From positions 930,001-994,000 of the forward strand of contig OZ242312.1 of the NCBI GenBank assembly GCA_965207805.1: a DNA stretch of 64,000 bases. Direction: 5' to 3'. The stretch's first letter is position 1. Each line of letters opens with the position of its first letter. Positions 44,625 to 55,310 of the stretch are shown one piece after another. A program made the position numbers and the translations under genes. This DNA comes from Palauibacter sp965207805 (GTDB taxonomy: Bacteria > Gemmatimonadota > Gemmatimonadetes > Palauibacterales > Palauibacteraceae). The notes beneath the pieces are model-generated. The model saw nothing but the letters and a program-made list of their open reading frames with translations, had not been told where the DNA came from and did no database searches.

Positions 44625-47600
44625 ATGACCACCCTCAATTCGCTACGTTCAACCTTTTCCGATATCCAGCAGCCTCGTCCCAAGTCGGGTACGGAGACTC
44701 CGCACCCAGTCCGTAGGACGGCTCGAAGACTCTTCACGGCGGCCGCCTGCGGCCTTTTTCTGGCCGCTGCATCTCCGGCCGGGGTGCATGCGTTCTTCGA
44801 TCCATCAGCGGCGTCCGATACGCTCCGGGTGACGCTCTCCGCGCCCGAGGGCGGCACGGTGGCCGAGGGCTCAACCGGCCACTTCGAGGTGTCGGTGGCG
44901 GGGAGCACCGCCGCCGGGCAGGTGACGATCCGGTACTCGGTCTCCGGCACGGCGGTGGCCGGCGAGGACTACACGGCGCTGTCGGGCGAGGCGACGGTGT
45001 CCCAGGGCGAGAACACCGCCCGGATCGCGCTCGAAGCACTCAAGGACGGCATCCTCGACAAGGGCGAGACGGTGGTGCTCGCGCTGACCGGCGCGACCGG
45101 TCCAGGGACGGTGCTCGTCGATCAGACGGCGGCCACGGCAACCATCGCGGACAACGGAACGGTGTCCGTCGAGCTCGCGGCGGTGTCGGACACCATCGGG
45201 GAAGGATCGACGTGGAACTCGTCGGTGATCATGTCGATGCCCGTGGCGGATCGGATCTCGCTGCGCTGGCGGACGCAGGACGGTACGGCCCTGGCGGGCC
45301 GGGACTACAAGGCGGCCGACGAGGTCGTCACGTTCCAGCCGGGCGAGACGGTGAAGCCGATCAGCGTGGAGACGCTTGAGGACGACAACACGGAGGCCGT
45401 CGAGGTCTTCTACGTCTCGCTGGGTCTGGCCGTCGACGCGGCGCGGGCGGGGACCGAAGGCGCCTTCAAGGTCGATTCAAAACCGCAGTCCGCGTTCATC
45501 GAGTGCAGCGTCGCCTTTCCGCCCAATGTGAAGACCATGTTCGAGCTCGTCGCGCCCGTGCCCGCCGACACCGTGTTCGGCACGGTGGCGGCCAACACGA
45601 CGGACGGCATCCCGTACTACGAACTCGACGACGGAGGCGAGAACAAGTTCACGATCAACTCCCTGACGGCGCAGATCTCGACCACGGCAGCCTTGGATCC
45701 GGGCTTGTACGAGTTGGAAGTGACGGTGCACGACGAATGCGGGGCTCAGGCGAGCATCGACGTGAGCGTCAACGTCACGCAGCCCAACCGGCCACCGGTG
45801 GTGGACGATGAGATCGAGGACATGACGCTGCATGTGGGTGACGAGAAGGAGATCGACCTCTCGAAGGTGTTCAGCGATCCAGACGAGGATGTTCTCAGCT
45901 ACGAGGCGGTCTCCTCGAAGCCGGCCGTGGCGACCGCCGTGGTGAGCGGAACGACGCTCACGGTGACCGCGAAGGGGCAAGGCGAGGCGACGGTGACCGT
46001 GACCGCGAAGGACCCTGACGATCTGGAGGTCACGGATGCCTTCAAGGTCACGGTTCCGAACCGGGCGCCGAAGCCGGTCGGGACGATCACGGATCGGACG
46101 GTCGAGGTCGACGAGAGCGAGTCGGTGACCGTGTCGTCGTATTTCAACGATCCGGACAGGGACAAGCTTACGTACAGCGCCGAGTCGTCGGACGCGACCA
46201 AGGTGGGTGTCAGCGTCCAAGGCACCGAGGTCACGTACACGGGAAAGTCGGCGGGGAGCGCGACGGTGACCGTGACCGCCAACGATGGGCACAGCGGGAC
46301 GGCGCAACAGGCATTCCGTGTGACGGTGCCAGAGCCAAATGAAGCGCCTGTGGTTGACAATCCGATCAGCGACTTGACGCTGTACGTGGGTGACGGGCCG
46401 AACGAGAAGGTGATCGACCTCTCGAAGGTCTTCCGCGATCCCGACGGGGATGATCTCAGCTACGAAGCGATCTCCTCGGACCCGGATGTCGCGACCGCGA
46501 CATGGACGGGGAGCACGCTGACGGTCACGGCGAAGGGCAAGGGCGATGCGACGGTTACCGTCACGGCGAATGATGGCGATCTGGAGGCCAAAGACGAGTT
46601 TGATGTCGAGGTTCCGAATCGCGCTCCGGTGGTTGTCAATCGGATCAATGACCTAACGCTGTACGTGGGCGAGGGTACGACCCAGCAGGTGATCGACCTC
46701 TCCAACGTGTTCCGCGATCCCGACGGGGATGATCTCAGCTACGAGGCCGTCTCCTCGGACGCGGACGTGGCGACCGCGACGGTGAGTGGAAACACGCTGA
46801 CGGTAACGGCGAAGGGCAAGGGTGAGACGACCGTGACTGTGACGGCAACGGATCCGGGCGATCTGGCGATCGTCGACGAATTCGATGTCGAGGTCCCGAA
46901 CCGAGCGCCCAAGGTCGAGAACGCGCTGCCCGACCTGACGCTGTACGTGGGGGAGGGGACGAACGAGAAGGAGATCGATCTAGCCGACGTGTTCAGCGAT
47001 CCCGACAGGGATGATCTCGATTACAAGGTGGAGTCGTCGGACACGGATGTGGCGACCGCCGTGCTGCGCGGAACGAGACTGACGGTTGAGGCCACGGGAA
47101 AAGGGGAGACGACGGTAACGCTGACGGCGGACGACGGGATGGGTGGGACGGAGGAGGACGTTTTCGTGGTACGGGTTCCGAACCGGAAGCCAACCGCCAA
47201 GGGGACGATATCGGATCGCGGGGTGGACGTTGGTGATAGCGGGTCGGTGACGGTGTCGTCGTACTTCAGCGATCCGGACAAAGACGAGTTGGACTATACC
47301 GCCACCTCGTCCAGGTCCAGCGTTGTGGAGGTGAGCATCGACGGCAGCAGGGTGACGTACAAGGGGCTGAAGAAGGGCACCGCGACAGTAACGGTCACCG
47401 CGGAAGACACCGGGAACCTAACGGCAAGGCAGCAGTTCGAGGTTGAGGTGTACGAGCCGAATCCGGACTGCAAGATCGAGGTGTCGGCGGCCCAATTGTC
47501 GGTGCGCGAGGATGCGGGCGTGGGGGACGAGGTGGACGGCGAGGTCGGGGTCAGCGCGAATGCGGATTGCGGGACGCTGCGCTATGCGCTGACGGGCACG

Positions 47601-50600
47601 GGGTCGGGTGACTTTTCGGTGGCGGGGGCGAGCGACGACGACGGGGTGATCAAGGTAAAGCGTGGGCTGAACCACGAGGGCAGGGACTCTTACGATCTGA
47701 CGCTGACGGTGAGTTGGGGCTCGGTGAGCCACGCGGCCGACGTGGACATCACGGTGACGGACGTGAACGAGGCGCCGAGGAGTGTTGGCGCTATCCGTGC
47801 GCGGACGGTCCGGGTCGGGCAGCCCGTTTCGCTGAACGTGACGGGCTACTTCACGGACGAGGACGCGGGGGACCGGCTGACGTTCACCTCGGAGTCGTCG
47901 GCGACGGGCAGGCTGACGGTGAACGCGAGCGGGAGCCCGGTGACGCTGACGGGCCGCGCGGCGGGAGGCGCGACGGTCACGGTGACGGCGCGGGACCGCG
48001 GGGGTCTGACGGCGACTCAGACGTTTTCGGTGACGGTGGAGCCGGCGCCGCAGCCGTGCGGGATCACGGTGTCGGACGCGTCCCTTTCGGTGCCGGAGGA
48101 CGCGGGCGTGGGCACCGAGGTGAGCGGCGTCGTCGGGGTGACAACGACGGGGGATTGCGGGGCGCTGCGCTATGCGCTGACGGGCACGGGTTCCGGCGAC
48201 TTCTCGGTGGCGGCGGCGGGCGCGAACGACGACGACGGGAAGATCGAGGTGAAGCGCGGACTGAACCACGAGGGCCGGGACTCGTACGACCTGACGCTGA
48301 CGGTGAGCGAGGCGGGCGGCACGGCGACCGGCGCGGGCGACGTGGACATCTCGGTGACGGACGTGAACGAGGCGCCGAGGGCGAAGGGCTCGATCGGCAC
48401 GCGGACGATCCGGGTCGGACATCCGGAGTCGGTGGACGTGACGGGCTACTTCACGGACGAGGACGCCGGGGACCGGCTGACGTTTACGTCTGAGTCCTCG
48501 GCGACGGGCCGGCTGACGGTGAACGCGAGCGGAAGCCCGGTGAAGCTGACGGGCGTGGCCGCGGGAAGCGCGGCGGTCACGGTCACGGCGCGGGACGGCG
48601 GGGGTCTGACGGCGACGCAGGTGTTTTCGGTGAAGGTGGATCCGGCGCCGAAGGAGCCGTGCGAGATCACGGTGTCGGACGGGGCTCTTTCGGTTCCCGA
48701 GGACGCGGATGTGGGGGACGGCCTGGGCGGCTCGGTGGGGGTGGCGACCAAGGGGGATTGCGGCACGCTGAGCTATGCGCTCTCGGGCACGGGTTCCGGC
48801 GACTTCTCGGTGGCGGCGGCGGGCGCGGGCGACGCCGACGCGAAGATCGGGGTCGCGAGGGCGCTGGACCACGAAGCGAAGGCTTCGTACGCGCTGACGT
48901 TGACGGTGCGTTGGGGTTCGGCGAGCGACACGGGCGCGGTGGCCATCTCGGTGACGGACGTGAACGAGGCGCCGGAGGTGGCGAGCGCGATTCCGGCCGT
49001 CAAGCTCCACGCGGGCGAATCGAAGGTGGTGGACGTGTCGGCGCACTTCCGCGATCCGGACGGCGACGCGCTGACCTACGGGGCCGGGTCGTCGAAGGAG
49101 GCGGTTGCGACGGCCGCGGCGGTTGGGAGCAAGGTCACGGTGACGGGTGTGTCCCCCGGCGTATCGCGGGTGACGGTCGCGGCGAGCGACGGGCGGGGCG
49201 GGTCGGTCGATCAGGCGTTCGCGGTGACGGTGGAGAACCGGGCGCCGGAGGCGGCGAGCGCGATACCGGCGCTGACGGTCGCCGCGACGAAGTCGAAGGT
49301 GGTGGACGTTTCGGCGCACTTCACCGATCCGGACGGCGACGCGCTGACCTACGAGGCCGTGTCGTCGAAGGAGGGGGTGGCGACGGTCGCGGCGGTCGGG
49401 AGCGAGGTGACGGTGACGGGCGTGTTGGAGGGCGAGTCCGAGGTGACGGTGACGGCCCGCGACCCGCACGGCGGAACGGTGTCCCAGGCGTTCGCGGTGA
49501 CGGTCGGACCCGAGAACGCCGCGCCGGAGGTGGCGGGCGCGATACCGGCGCTGACGGTGGCGGCGGGCGAGACGGCGGTGGTGGACGTGTCGGGCCGCTT
49601 CCGGGATCCGGACGGGGACACGCTGAGCTACGAGGCGGAGTCTTCGGCGGAGGCGGTGGCGACGGTCGCCGCGGTTGGGAGCGAAGTGACGGTGACGGGG
49701 GTCTCGCGCGGCGAGTCGCGGGTGACGGTGACGGCGAGCGACGGCCGGGGCGGCTCGGCGAGCCAAGACTTCGCGGTGACGGTTCCGAACCGGCCTCCGG
49801 TGACGGTGGGTTCGCTGGGCCGGGTGCGCGTGCACGTGGGCTCGTGGGCGACGGTCGAGGTGTCGGGCGCGTTCAGCGATCCGGACGGGGACGGTCTCAC
49901 GTACCGGGCGGCGCCGTCGGACTGGAGCGTGGTCGCGGTGGAGGTGAGCGGGAGCCGGGTGAGGCTCCGCGGCAGGTCGCCCAAGGTCACGAAGGTGACC
50001 GTGACGGCGGACGACGGACACGGTGGGACGGCCGTGCAGGTGTTCGAGGTCGAGGTTCCGAACAGAGCGCCGGTGCGCATCGGCTCGATCAAGGCGCGGA
50101 AGCTCGCGCCGGGGGAACGGTTCACGGTGACGCTGGCGGACTATTTTCGGGACACCGACGGCGACCCGCTCACGTACACGGGGGCCTCCTCGGACACCAC
50201 GGTGGCGGCCGTGTCGCTGGAGGGCGCGAAGCTCACGGTTCTGGGCGTGGCGCGGGGGCGCACCCAAGTGGTGGGGCGGGCGCACGACGGGCGCGGCGGG
50301 ACGGGGGAGCAGTGGTTCTGGGTGACGGTGACGAACGGGGCGCCGTCGTTCGCCGAGGAAGCGTACGACCGGTCGGTGCCGGAGAACTCGGCGGCCGGGA
50401 CGGCGGTGGGCGATCCGGTGGCGGCGACGGACGGCGACGGGGACGCGGTGACGCACGGCTTCGCGGCGGGCGGGGACGAGGCGCTGTTCGGGATCGACGC
50501 GGCGACGGGCCGGATCACGGTGGCCCCGGGCGCGGTGCTGGACTACGAGAGCGGGGACACGGTCTACGCGGTGAGCGTGGAGGCGAGCGACGGGGCGCTC

Positions 50601-53600
50601 GCGGACACGGTGGGCGTGACGATCCGGGTGACGGACGTTCCCGCGCCGGGCAAGCCGGACGCGCCGGGCGTGGTTGGCGGCACCGGCGAGGTGTCGGTGT
50701 CGTGGAGCGCGCCGGATAACGAGGGTCCGGCGATCACGGGCTACGAACTGCGATACCGGGCGATGTCGGACAGCGACTGGACGGAGGTGTCCGTTGCGGG
50801 ATCGGTGCTGGCGCACACGATCACCAGACTCGAAGCAGGCACCACGTACGAGGCACAGGTGCGCGCGAAGAGTTCGGAGGGCGCGGGGGAGTGGTCGGAT
50901 CCGGGCGAGGGGACGACGGAGGCGGCCAACCGGGCACCGTCGTTCGACGAGGACGCCTACGAGCGGGAGGTGGCGGAGAACTCGGCGGCGGGCACGGCGG
51001 TCGGCGATCCGGTGACAGCCACCGACGCCGACGATGACGACCTGACGTACAGCCTCTTGGCCGGAAGCAACCTGCCGTTCGCGATCGACGCCGGAACGGG
51101 CCGGATCGAGGTGGCGGCGGATGCGGCGCTGGACCACGAGGGCGAACCCAACTCCTACGCGGTGCAGGTGGAGGCGAGCGACGGGACGCTCGCGGACACG
51201 GTTGGGGTGACGATCCGGGTGACGGACGTTCCGCCTCCGGGCAAGCCGGATGCGCCGGTCGTGACGGGCGGCATGGAGGAGGTAAGCGTGTCGTGGAGCG
51301 CGCCGGAGAACGAGGGACCGGAGATCACGAGCTACGATCTCCGCTACCGGGCGCAGGGGAACAGTGACTGGACGGAGGTTTCGCTTGCGGGATCGGTGTT
51401 GGCGCACACGATCACCGGGCTGGAGGCGGAAGCGACATACTCGGTGCAGGTGCGCGCGGAGAGTTCGGAGGGCGTGGGGGAGTGGTCGGAGCCGGGCGAG
51501 GGGACGACGGTGGCGGCCAACCGGGTGCCATCGTTCGATGCTGAAACCTACGAGCGCGAGGTGGCGGAGAACTCGCCGGCGGGCACCGCGGTGGGCGAGC
51601 CCGTGACGGCCACCGACGCCGACGACCTGACGTACAGCTTCATCCCGGGCGAGGGCGAAGTCCCGTTCGAGATCGGCTCGGCGAGCGGTCGGATCACGGT
51701 TGCCGGGGATGCGGCCTTGAACTACGAAAGCGCGGACACGCTGTTCACGGTGCGTGTCGAGGCGAGCGACGGCGAGCTTGCGGACACGGCCTCGGTGACG
51801 ATCCGCGTGACGAACGCGGACGATCCGGGCAAGGTCACGCTTGACCCGGAGGTGGCGCGCGTGGGCGTCGAGATGACCGCGACCCTGACGGACGAGGACG
51901 GCGTGCGCGGCGGGGGAACGAGCCGAAAGTGGCAGCGCTCGGCCAACGGCAGCGCCTGGAACGATGTCGGCAGGGGCCGGATGTACAACCCGGTGACGAG
52001 CGACGCGGGCAGGTGGCTGCGCGTGGTGTTCACCTACTCCGACCGCCATGGGCCGGGCAAGCGGGCCGTGAGCGCGGCGTTGAAGGTGCAGCCCGGAAAC
52101 GCGGCGCCGTCGTTCGCCGAGGACGCCTACGAGCGCGAGGTACCGGAGAACTCGCCGGGCGGCACGGCGGTGGGCGAGCCCGTGACGGCCACCGACGGCG
52201 ACAACGACGACCTGACGTATGCGTTCGTCCCCGGCGGAGCCGAGGTCCCGTTCGAGATCGACGGGGAGACTGGCCGGATCGCGGTGGCCGAGGACGTGGC
52301 GCTGAACTACGAGAGCGGCGACACGCTCCACGCGGTGCGCGTCGAGGCGAGCGATGGGACACTGGCGGACACCGCCACGGTGACGATCCGCGTGACGAAC
52401 GCGGACGACCCCGGCACGGTCACGCTTGACCCGGAGGTGGCGCGGGTGGGCGTCGAGATGACCGCGACGCTGACGGACGAGGACGGCGTGCGCAACGCGG
52501 GCAGGCAGCGCCGATGGCAGCGTTCGCGCGCCGGCAACTCGTGGAACGAGGTCGGCAGGGGCCGGCTGTACAACCCGGTGACGGCCGACGAGGGCAAGTG
52601 GCTGCGGCTGGTGATCACCTATTCGGACGGCCACGGACCGGGCAAGCGGGCGGTGAGCGCGGCGGTGAAGGTGCTGCCCGCGAACGCGAGGCCCTCGTTC
52701 GGCGCGGCGTACGAGCGCGAGGTGCCGGAGAACTCGCCGGGCGGCACGAACGTCGGCGCGCCGGTCGCGGCGACCGACCCGGACAGTCCTTCCCTGTCCT
52801 ACAGCTTCGCCGAAGGCGGCGACGAGGCGCTGTTCGGGATCGTGGAGGCGACCGGCCAGATCACGGTGGGACCGGGCGCGGCGCTGGACTACGAGAGCGG
52901 CGACACGCTCTACACGGTGAGTGTCGAAGCCAGCGACGGCGAGCTTGCCGACACCGCCTCCGTCAAGATCCGGGTGACGAACGCGGACGATCCGGGCAAG
53001 ATCGCGCTGAGCGCGGACGTGGCGCGGGTGGGCGTCCGGCTGACCGCGACGCTGATGGACCAGGACCGCTCGATCGAGCGGAGCAAGATGCGAACCTGGC
53101 AGCGTTCGCCCGACGGCGCCGCGTGGACGATGGTGGTGCAGGGCGCGGCGAGACGCTTCTACACCCCGACCGAAGCCGACGAGGGCAAGTACCTGCGCGC
53201 CGTGTTCACCTACACCGACGGCCACGGGCCAGGCAAGCGGGCCGAGAGCCCGGCCGTGATGGTCGTCGGCGCGACCACGCCGGTCGTCTCGTTCGGAGCG
53301 GAGAGCTACACGGCCGCGCCGGGCGGATCCGCCGATGTCGCCGTGCTCCTGTCGCCCTCCGCCTCCTCGGCGCTCGCCATCGAGGTCGTTGCCGGAGACG
53401 GCAGGCACACCGTCACGTTCCAGACCGGAGCGGGTACGGCCACCTTGGCCGTCAGCACCGCCGGCCTCTCGGCCTCCGACACCGTCGCGATCCGGTTCGG
53501 CGAGTTGCCCGAGGGGGTGGCGGTCGGCGTACCGGCCACCACGCGGGTCGTCGTCGCGGCGGCCGCCGGAGACCGTGTCTCCCGATCCGTGGTCGAGGAC

Positions 53601-55310
53601 GGTTCACGGACCGAGCTTGAGGTCGAGTACGCTCAAGCTGAATACTCGGCGGTCGCGGGCGGGCCGGGGACCGAGATCGTGCTGCGGGTGAGTCCCGCCG
53701 CCGACCGGCGGGTGGCCGTGCCCCTGACAGCGTCACATGCCGTCTCCTCGGAACCGGCGTTGCCGGACTCCGTCGTGTTCGAACCCGGCGACTCGCTCGC
53801 GGCGTTCATGCTCGATGTTCCGGCCGATACCGGGGCCGGCCTCCTCGCACTCGGGTTCGGCGCGCTGCCCGAAGCCGTGAGCGCGGGCGCCGTCTCGTCC
53901 GCGACGGTCGATGTCGCGGACCACGACCCCGGACCGCTCCGGGACGAGGCGTTCGAGGTCGGACTCGCCGTCTTCGGGCGCGCCGTGGCCGAGGGCGCGC
54001 GGCAAGCCGTCGGAGCGCGCATCGACGCCGTCATGCAACCGACGAGAAGCAGTTCCGGCAGCGGCGTGCCCGGATCGGCGGCGGAGTGGGCCGGACGCGC
54101 CGCCGGCACGCTCGCTTCGCTCACCGGCGCGCCCTTGGGTGCTTCCTCGGCGGCCGACATGGCCCGCCGATCCGGATCGGTGGATCCACCGACCGGACGG
54201 GAGGCCGTCCGGCGCCTGTTGCCCAACGTATCGTTCGCCACCGCGCTCGGGCCGCAGTCCGCCCAAGAGCGGCCCAGGATCGGGCTCTGGGCCGAAGGGT
54301 CCGCGCAGTCGTTCCGCGGCGATCCCGGCATCGACTACGACGGCGGGCTCCGCGCGCTCACGGTCGGGGCCGACGCGCGCATCGGCTCCTCCGCGCTGCT
54401 CGGGGTGTCGCTCATGCGCAGCGACGGCGACCTCGACTACGAGCACCGATCCACCCAAGGCTCGCTCGGACACGCCATGAACAGCGTGCATCCCTACCTG
54501 TTCGTCCAGCCTTCTCCCGGAATCGGACTCTGGGCCATGGCCGGGTACGGGAGCGGGGATGTCCGGGACGACGACCTGCACGGCGACACGGGCGCGTCGC
54601 TGCGCATGCTCTCGGGAGGCGTCAGGGTGCCGCTCGCCCGCAACGGCGCGTTCGGACTTGCGCTCAACGGCGACGCGTTCACGGTCGGCATGAGCGCCGA
54701 AGACGGCCAGCGCGAAGGAGCGGCCGCGCGCGCACGCGCCCTCCTCGAAGCGTCATGGACGACCGGAGGACTGAAGCTCGCCACGCAGGCCGGGGCGCGC
54801 TACGACGGCGGGGACGCCGACACGGGCGGCGGCGCCGAGACCGGAGCCTTGATCGGCTACGCGGGCCATGGGCTCGACCTCGACCTCAGGGGCAGGCTCG
54901 GCCTCGGGTCCGGCCGGCACCGCGAATGGGGTGCCGCGCTGCGGCTCGCGTTCGATCCCGGAACACGCGGCGAAGGGTTCCGGCTCGCGGTCAGCCCCCG
55001 GCACGGACACGACCAAAACGGCATCCACGGGCTCATGGACGGCGGAAGGTTCCACGCAGTGACGCCCGACACGGGCCCGAACTGGCGGCTCGACGCAGAA
55101 GCCGGCTACGGGCTCAAGAACTCCGGTATGGCAGGCGCGCTCGACAGCTACACCCGGCTCTCGGCGGATGGCCGGAACCGTTCATGGTCGTTCGGAAGCC
55201 GGTACAGCGTCAGCCAGACCCTCCGGCTCGGCGTCGAGGGATCGCGCAGCCAACTGCCCGGCCAAGACCCCAACCTCGGAGTCAGATTTGCGCTCGACCT
55301 CACGTTCTGA
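44625..55310 (+). CDS. Giant modular adhesin with C-terminal autotransporter-like barrel
   Basis: 3561 residues. Signal peptide to about residue 56 (RRLFTAAACGLFLAAASPAGVHA). Then two Calx-beta domains (about 65-280); six Ig/cadherin-like repeats with VG-x4-DLxxVFxDPDxDxLxY (about 388-945); three units with a conserved Cys pair alternating with YFTDEDAGDRLTF repeats (about 949-1540); more such repeats to 1905; cadherin-type repeats (AYEREVAENSxxGTAVG) interleaved with two fibronectin III domains and three WQRSxxGxxW domains to about 2880; and a barrel from about 3217, ending in LDLTF with terminal Phe. Calcium-binding DxDGD motifs recur. ATG 44625 begins the signal peptide. Likely exported and surface-displayed; ligand unknown. 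Confidence 0.88.
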   Translation: MTTLNSLRSTFSDIQQPRPKSGTETPHPVRRTARRLFTAAACGLFLAAASPAGVHAFFDPSAASDTLRVTLSAPEGGTVAEGSTGHFEVSVAGSTAAGQVTIRYSVSGTAVAGEDYTALSGEATVSQGENTARIALEALKDGILDKGETVVLALTGATGPGTVLVDQTAATATIADNGTVSVELAAVSDTIGEGSTWNSSVIMSMPVADRISLRWRTQDGTALAGRDYKAADEVVTFQPGETVKPISVETLEDDNTEAVEVFYVSLGLAVDAARAGTEGAFKVDSKPQSAFIECSVAFPPNVKTMFELVAPVPADTVFGTVAANTTDGIPYYELDDGGENKFTINSLTAQISTTAALDPGLYELEVTVHDECGAQASIDVSVNVTQPNRPPVVDDEIEDMTLHVGDEKEIDLSKVFSDPDEDVLSYEAVSSKPAVATAVVSGTTLTVTAKGQGEATVTVTAKDPDDLEVTDAFKVTVPNRAPKPVGTITDRTVEVDESESVTVSSYFNDPDRDKLTYSAESSDATKVGVSVQGTEVTYTGKSAGSATVTVTANDGHSGTAQQAFRVTVPEPNEAPVVDNPISDLTLYVGDGPNEKVIDLSKVFRDPDGDDLSYEAISSDPDVATATWTGSTLTVTAKGKGDATVTVTANDGDLEAKDEFDVEVPNRAPVVVNRINDLTLYVGEGTTQQVIDLSNVFRDPDGDDLSYEAVSSDADVATATVSGNTLTVTAKGKGETTVTVTATDPGDLAIVDEFDVEVPNRAPKVENALPDLTLYVGEGTNEKEIDLADVFSDPDRDDLDYKVESSDTDVATAVLRGTRLTVEATGKGETTVTLTADDGMGGTEEDVFVVRVPNRKPTAKGTISDRGVDVGDSGSVTVSSYFSDPDKDELDYTATSSRSSVVEVSIDGSRVTYKGLKKGTATVTVTAEDTGNLTARQQFEVEVYEPNPDCKIEVSAAQLSVREDAGVGDEVDGEVGVSANADCGTLRYALTGTGSGDFSVAGASDDDGVIKVKRGLNHEGRDSYDLTLTVSWGSVSHAADVDITVTDVNEAPRSVGAIRARTVRVGQPVSLNVTGYFTDEDAGDRLTFTSESSATGRLTVNASGSPVTLTGRAAGGATVTVTARDRGGLTATQTFSVTVEPAPQPCGITVSDASLSVPEDAGVGTEVSGVVGVTTTGDCGALRYALTGTGSGDFSVAAAGANDDDGKIEVKRGLNHEGRDSYDLTLTVSEAGGTATGAGDVDISVTDVNEAPRAKGSIGTRTIRVGHPESVDVTGYFTDEDAGDRLTFTSESSATGRLTVNASGSPVKLTGVAAGSAAVTVTARDGGGLTATQVFSVKVDPAPKEPCEITVSDGALSVPEDADVGDGLGGSVGVATKGDCGTLSYALSGTGSGDFSVAAAGAGDADAKIGVARALDHEAKASYALTLTVRWGSASDTGAVAISVTDVNEAPEVASAIPAVKLHAGESKVVDVSAHFRDPDGDALTYGAGSSKEAVATAAAVGSKVTVTGVSPGVSRVTVAASDGRGGSVDQAFAVTVENRAPEAASAIPALTVAATKSKVVDVSAHFTDPDGDALTYEAVSSKEGVATVAAVGSEVTVTGVLEGESEVTVTARDPHGGTVSQAFAVTVGPENAAPEVAGAIPALTVAAGETAVVDVSGRFRDPDGDTLSYEAESSAEAVATVAAVGSEVTVTGVSRGESRVTVTASDGRGGSASQDFAVTVPNRPPVTVGSLGRVRVHVGSWATVEVSGAFSDPDGDGLTYRAAPSDWSVVAVEVSGSRVRLRGRSPKVTKVTVTADDGHGGTAVQVFEVEVPNRAPVRIGSIKARKLAPGERFTVTLADYFRDTDGDPLTYTGASSDTTVAAVSLEGAKLTVLGVARGRTQVVGRAHDGRGGTGEQWFWVTVTNGAPSFAEEAYDRSVPENSAAGTAVGDPVAATDGDGDAVTHGFAAGGDEALFGIDAATGRITVAPGAVLDYESGDTVYAVSVEASDGALADTVGVTIRVTDVPAPGKPDAPGVVGGTGEVSVSWSAPDNEGPAITGYELRYRAMSDSDWTEVSVAGSVLAHTITRLEAGTTYEAQVRAKSSEGAGEWSDPGEGTTEAANRAPSFDEDAYEREVAENSAAGTAVGDPVTATDADDDDLTYSLLAGSNLPFAIDAGTGRIEVAADAALDHEGEPNSYAVQVEASDGTLADTVGVTIRVTDVPPPGKPDAPVVTGGMEEVSVSWSAPENEGPEITSYDLRYRAQGNSDWTEVSLAGSVLAHTITGLEAEATYSVQVRAESSEGVGEWSEPGEGTTVAANRVPSFDAETYEREVAENSPAGTAVGEPVTATDADDLTYSFIPGEGEVPFEIGSASGRITVAGDAALNYESADTLFTVRVEASDGELADTASVTIRVTNADDPGKVTLDPEVARVGVEMTATLTDEDGVRGGGTSRKWQRSANGSAWNDVGRGRMYNPVTSDAGRWLRVVFTYSDRHGPGKRAVSAALKVQPGNAAPSFAEDAYEREVPENSPGGTAVGEPVTATDGDNDDLTYAFVPGGAEVPFEIDGETGRIAVAEDVALNYESGDTLHAVRVEASDGTLADTATVTIRVTNADDPGTVTLDPEVARVGVEMTATLTDEDGVRNAGRQRRWQRSRAGNSWNEVGRGRLYNPVTADEGKWLRLVITYSDGHGPGKRAVSAAVKVLPANARPSFGAAYEREVPENSPGGTNVGAPVAATDPDSPSLSYSFAEGGDEALFGIVEATGQITVGPGAALDYESGDTLYTVSVEASDGELADTASVKIRVTNADDPGKIALSADVARVGVRLTATLMDQDRSIERSKMRTWQRSPDGAAWTMVVQGAARRFYTPTEADEGKYLRAVFTYTDGHGPGKRAESPAVMVVGATTPVVSFGAESYTAAPGGSADVAVLLSPSASSALAIEVVAGDGRHTVTFQTGAGTATLAVSTAGLSASDTVAIRFGELPEGVAVGVPATTRVVVAAAAGDRVSRSVVEDGSRTELEVEYAQAEYSAVAGGPGTEIVLRVSPAADRRVAVPLTASHAVSSEPALPDSVVFEPGDSLAAFMLDVPADTGAGLLALGFGALPEAVSAGAVSSATVDVADHDPGPLRDEAFEVGLAVFGRAVAEGARQAVGARIDAVMQPTRSSSGSGVPGSAAEWAGRAAGTLASLTGAPLGASSAADMARRSGSVDPPTGREAVRRLLPNVSFATALGPQSAQERPRIGLWAEGSAQSFRGDPGIDYDGGLRALTVGADARIGSSALLGVSLMRSDGDLDYEHRSTQGSLGHAMNSVHPYLFVQPSPGIGLWAMAGYGSGDVRDDDLHGDTGASLRMLSGGVRVPLARNGAFGLALNGDAFTVGMSAEDGQREGAAARARALLEASWTTGGLKLATQAGARYDGGDADTGGGAETGALIGYAGHGLDLDLRGRLGLGSGRHREWGAALRLAFDPGTRGEGFRLAVSPRHGHDQNGIHGLMDGGRFHAVTPDTGPNWRLDAEAGYGLKNSGMAGALDSYTRLSADGRNRSWSFGSRYSVSQTLRLGVEGSRSQLPGQDPNLGVRFALDLTF
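47469..49240 (+). repeat. Three tandem ~600-bp units inside the giant adhesin gene
   Basis: Units begin at TGC codons 47469, 48057 and 48660. Each starts with a Cys-x-Ile-x-Val-Ser segment, has a second cysteine about 40 residues later (DCGTLRYAL or DCGALRYAL), and runs into a YFTDEDAGDRLTF-type domain. Units 1 and 2 are very alike at the DNA level: around 47845-47950 and 48445-48550 only about one base in ten differs, mostly in third positions. The second half of unit 3 diverges. Confidence 0.8.

Noticed and set aside
47418..53408. A 1,996-codon open frame on the - strand inside the adhesin gene
   Set aside because: The translation is mostly Arg/His/Ala with no motif and mirrors the repeats of the sense gene.
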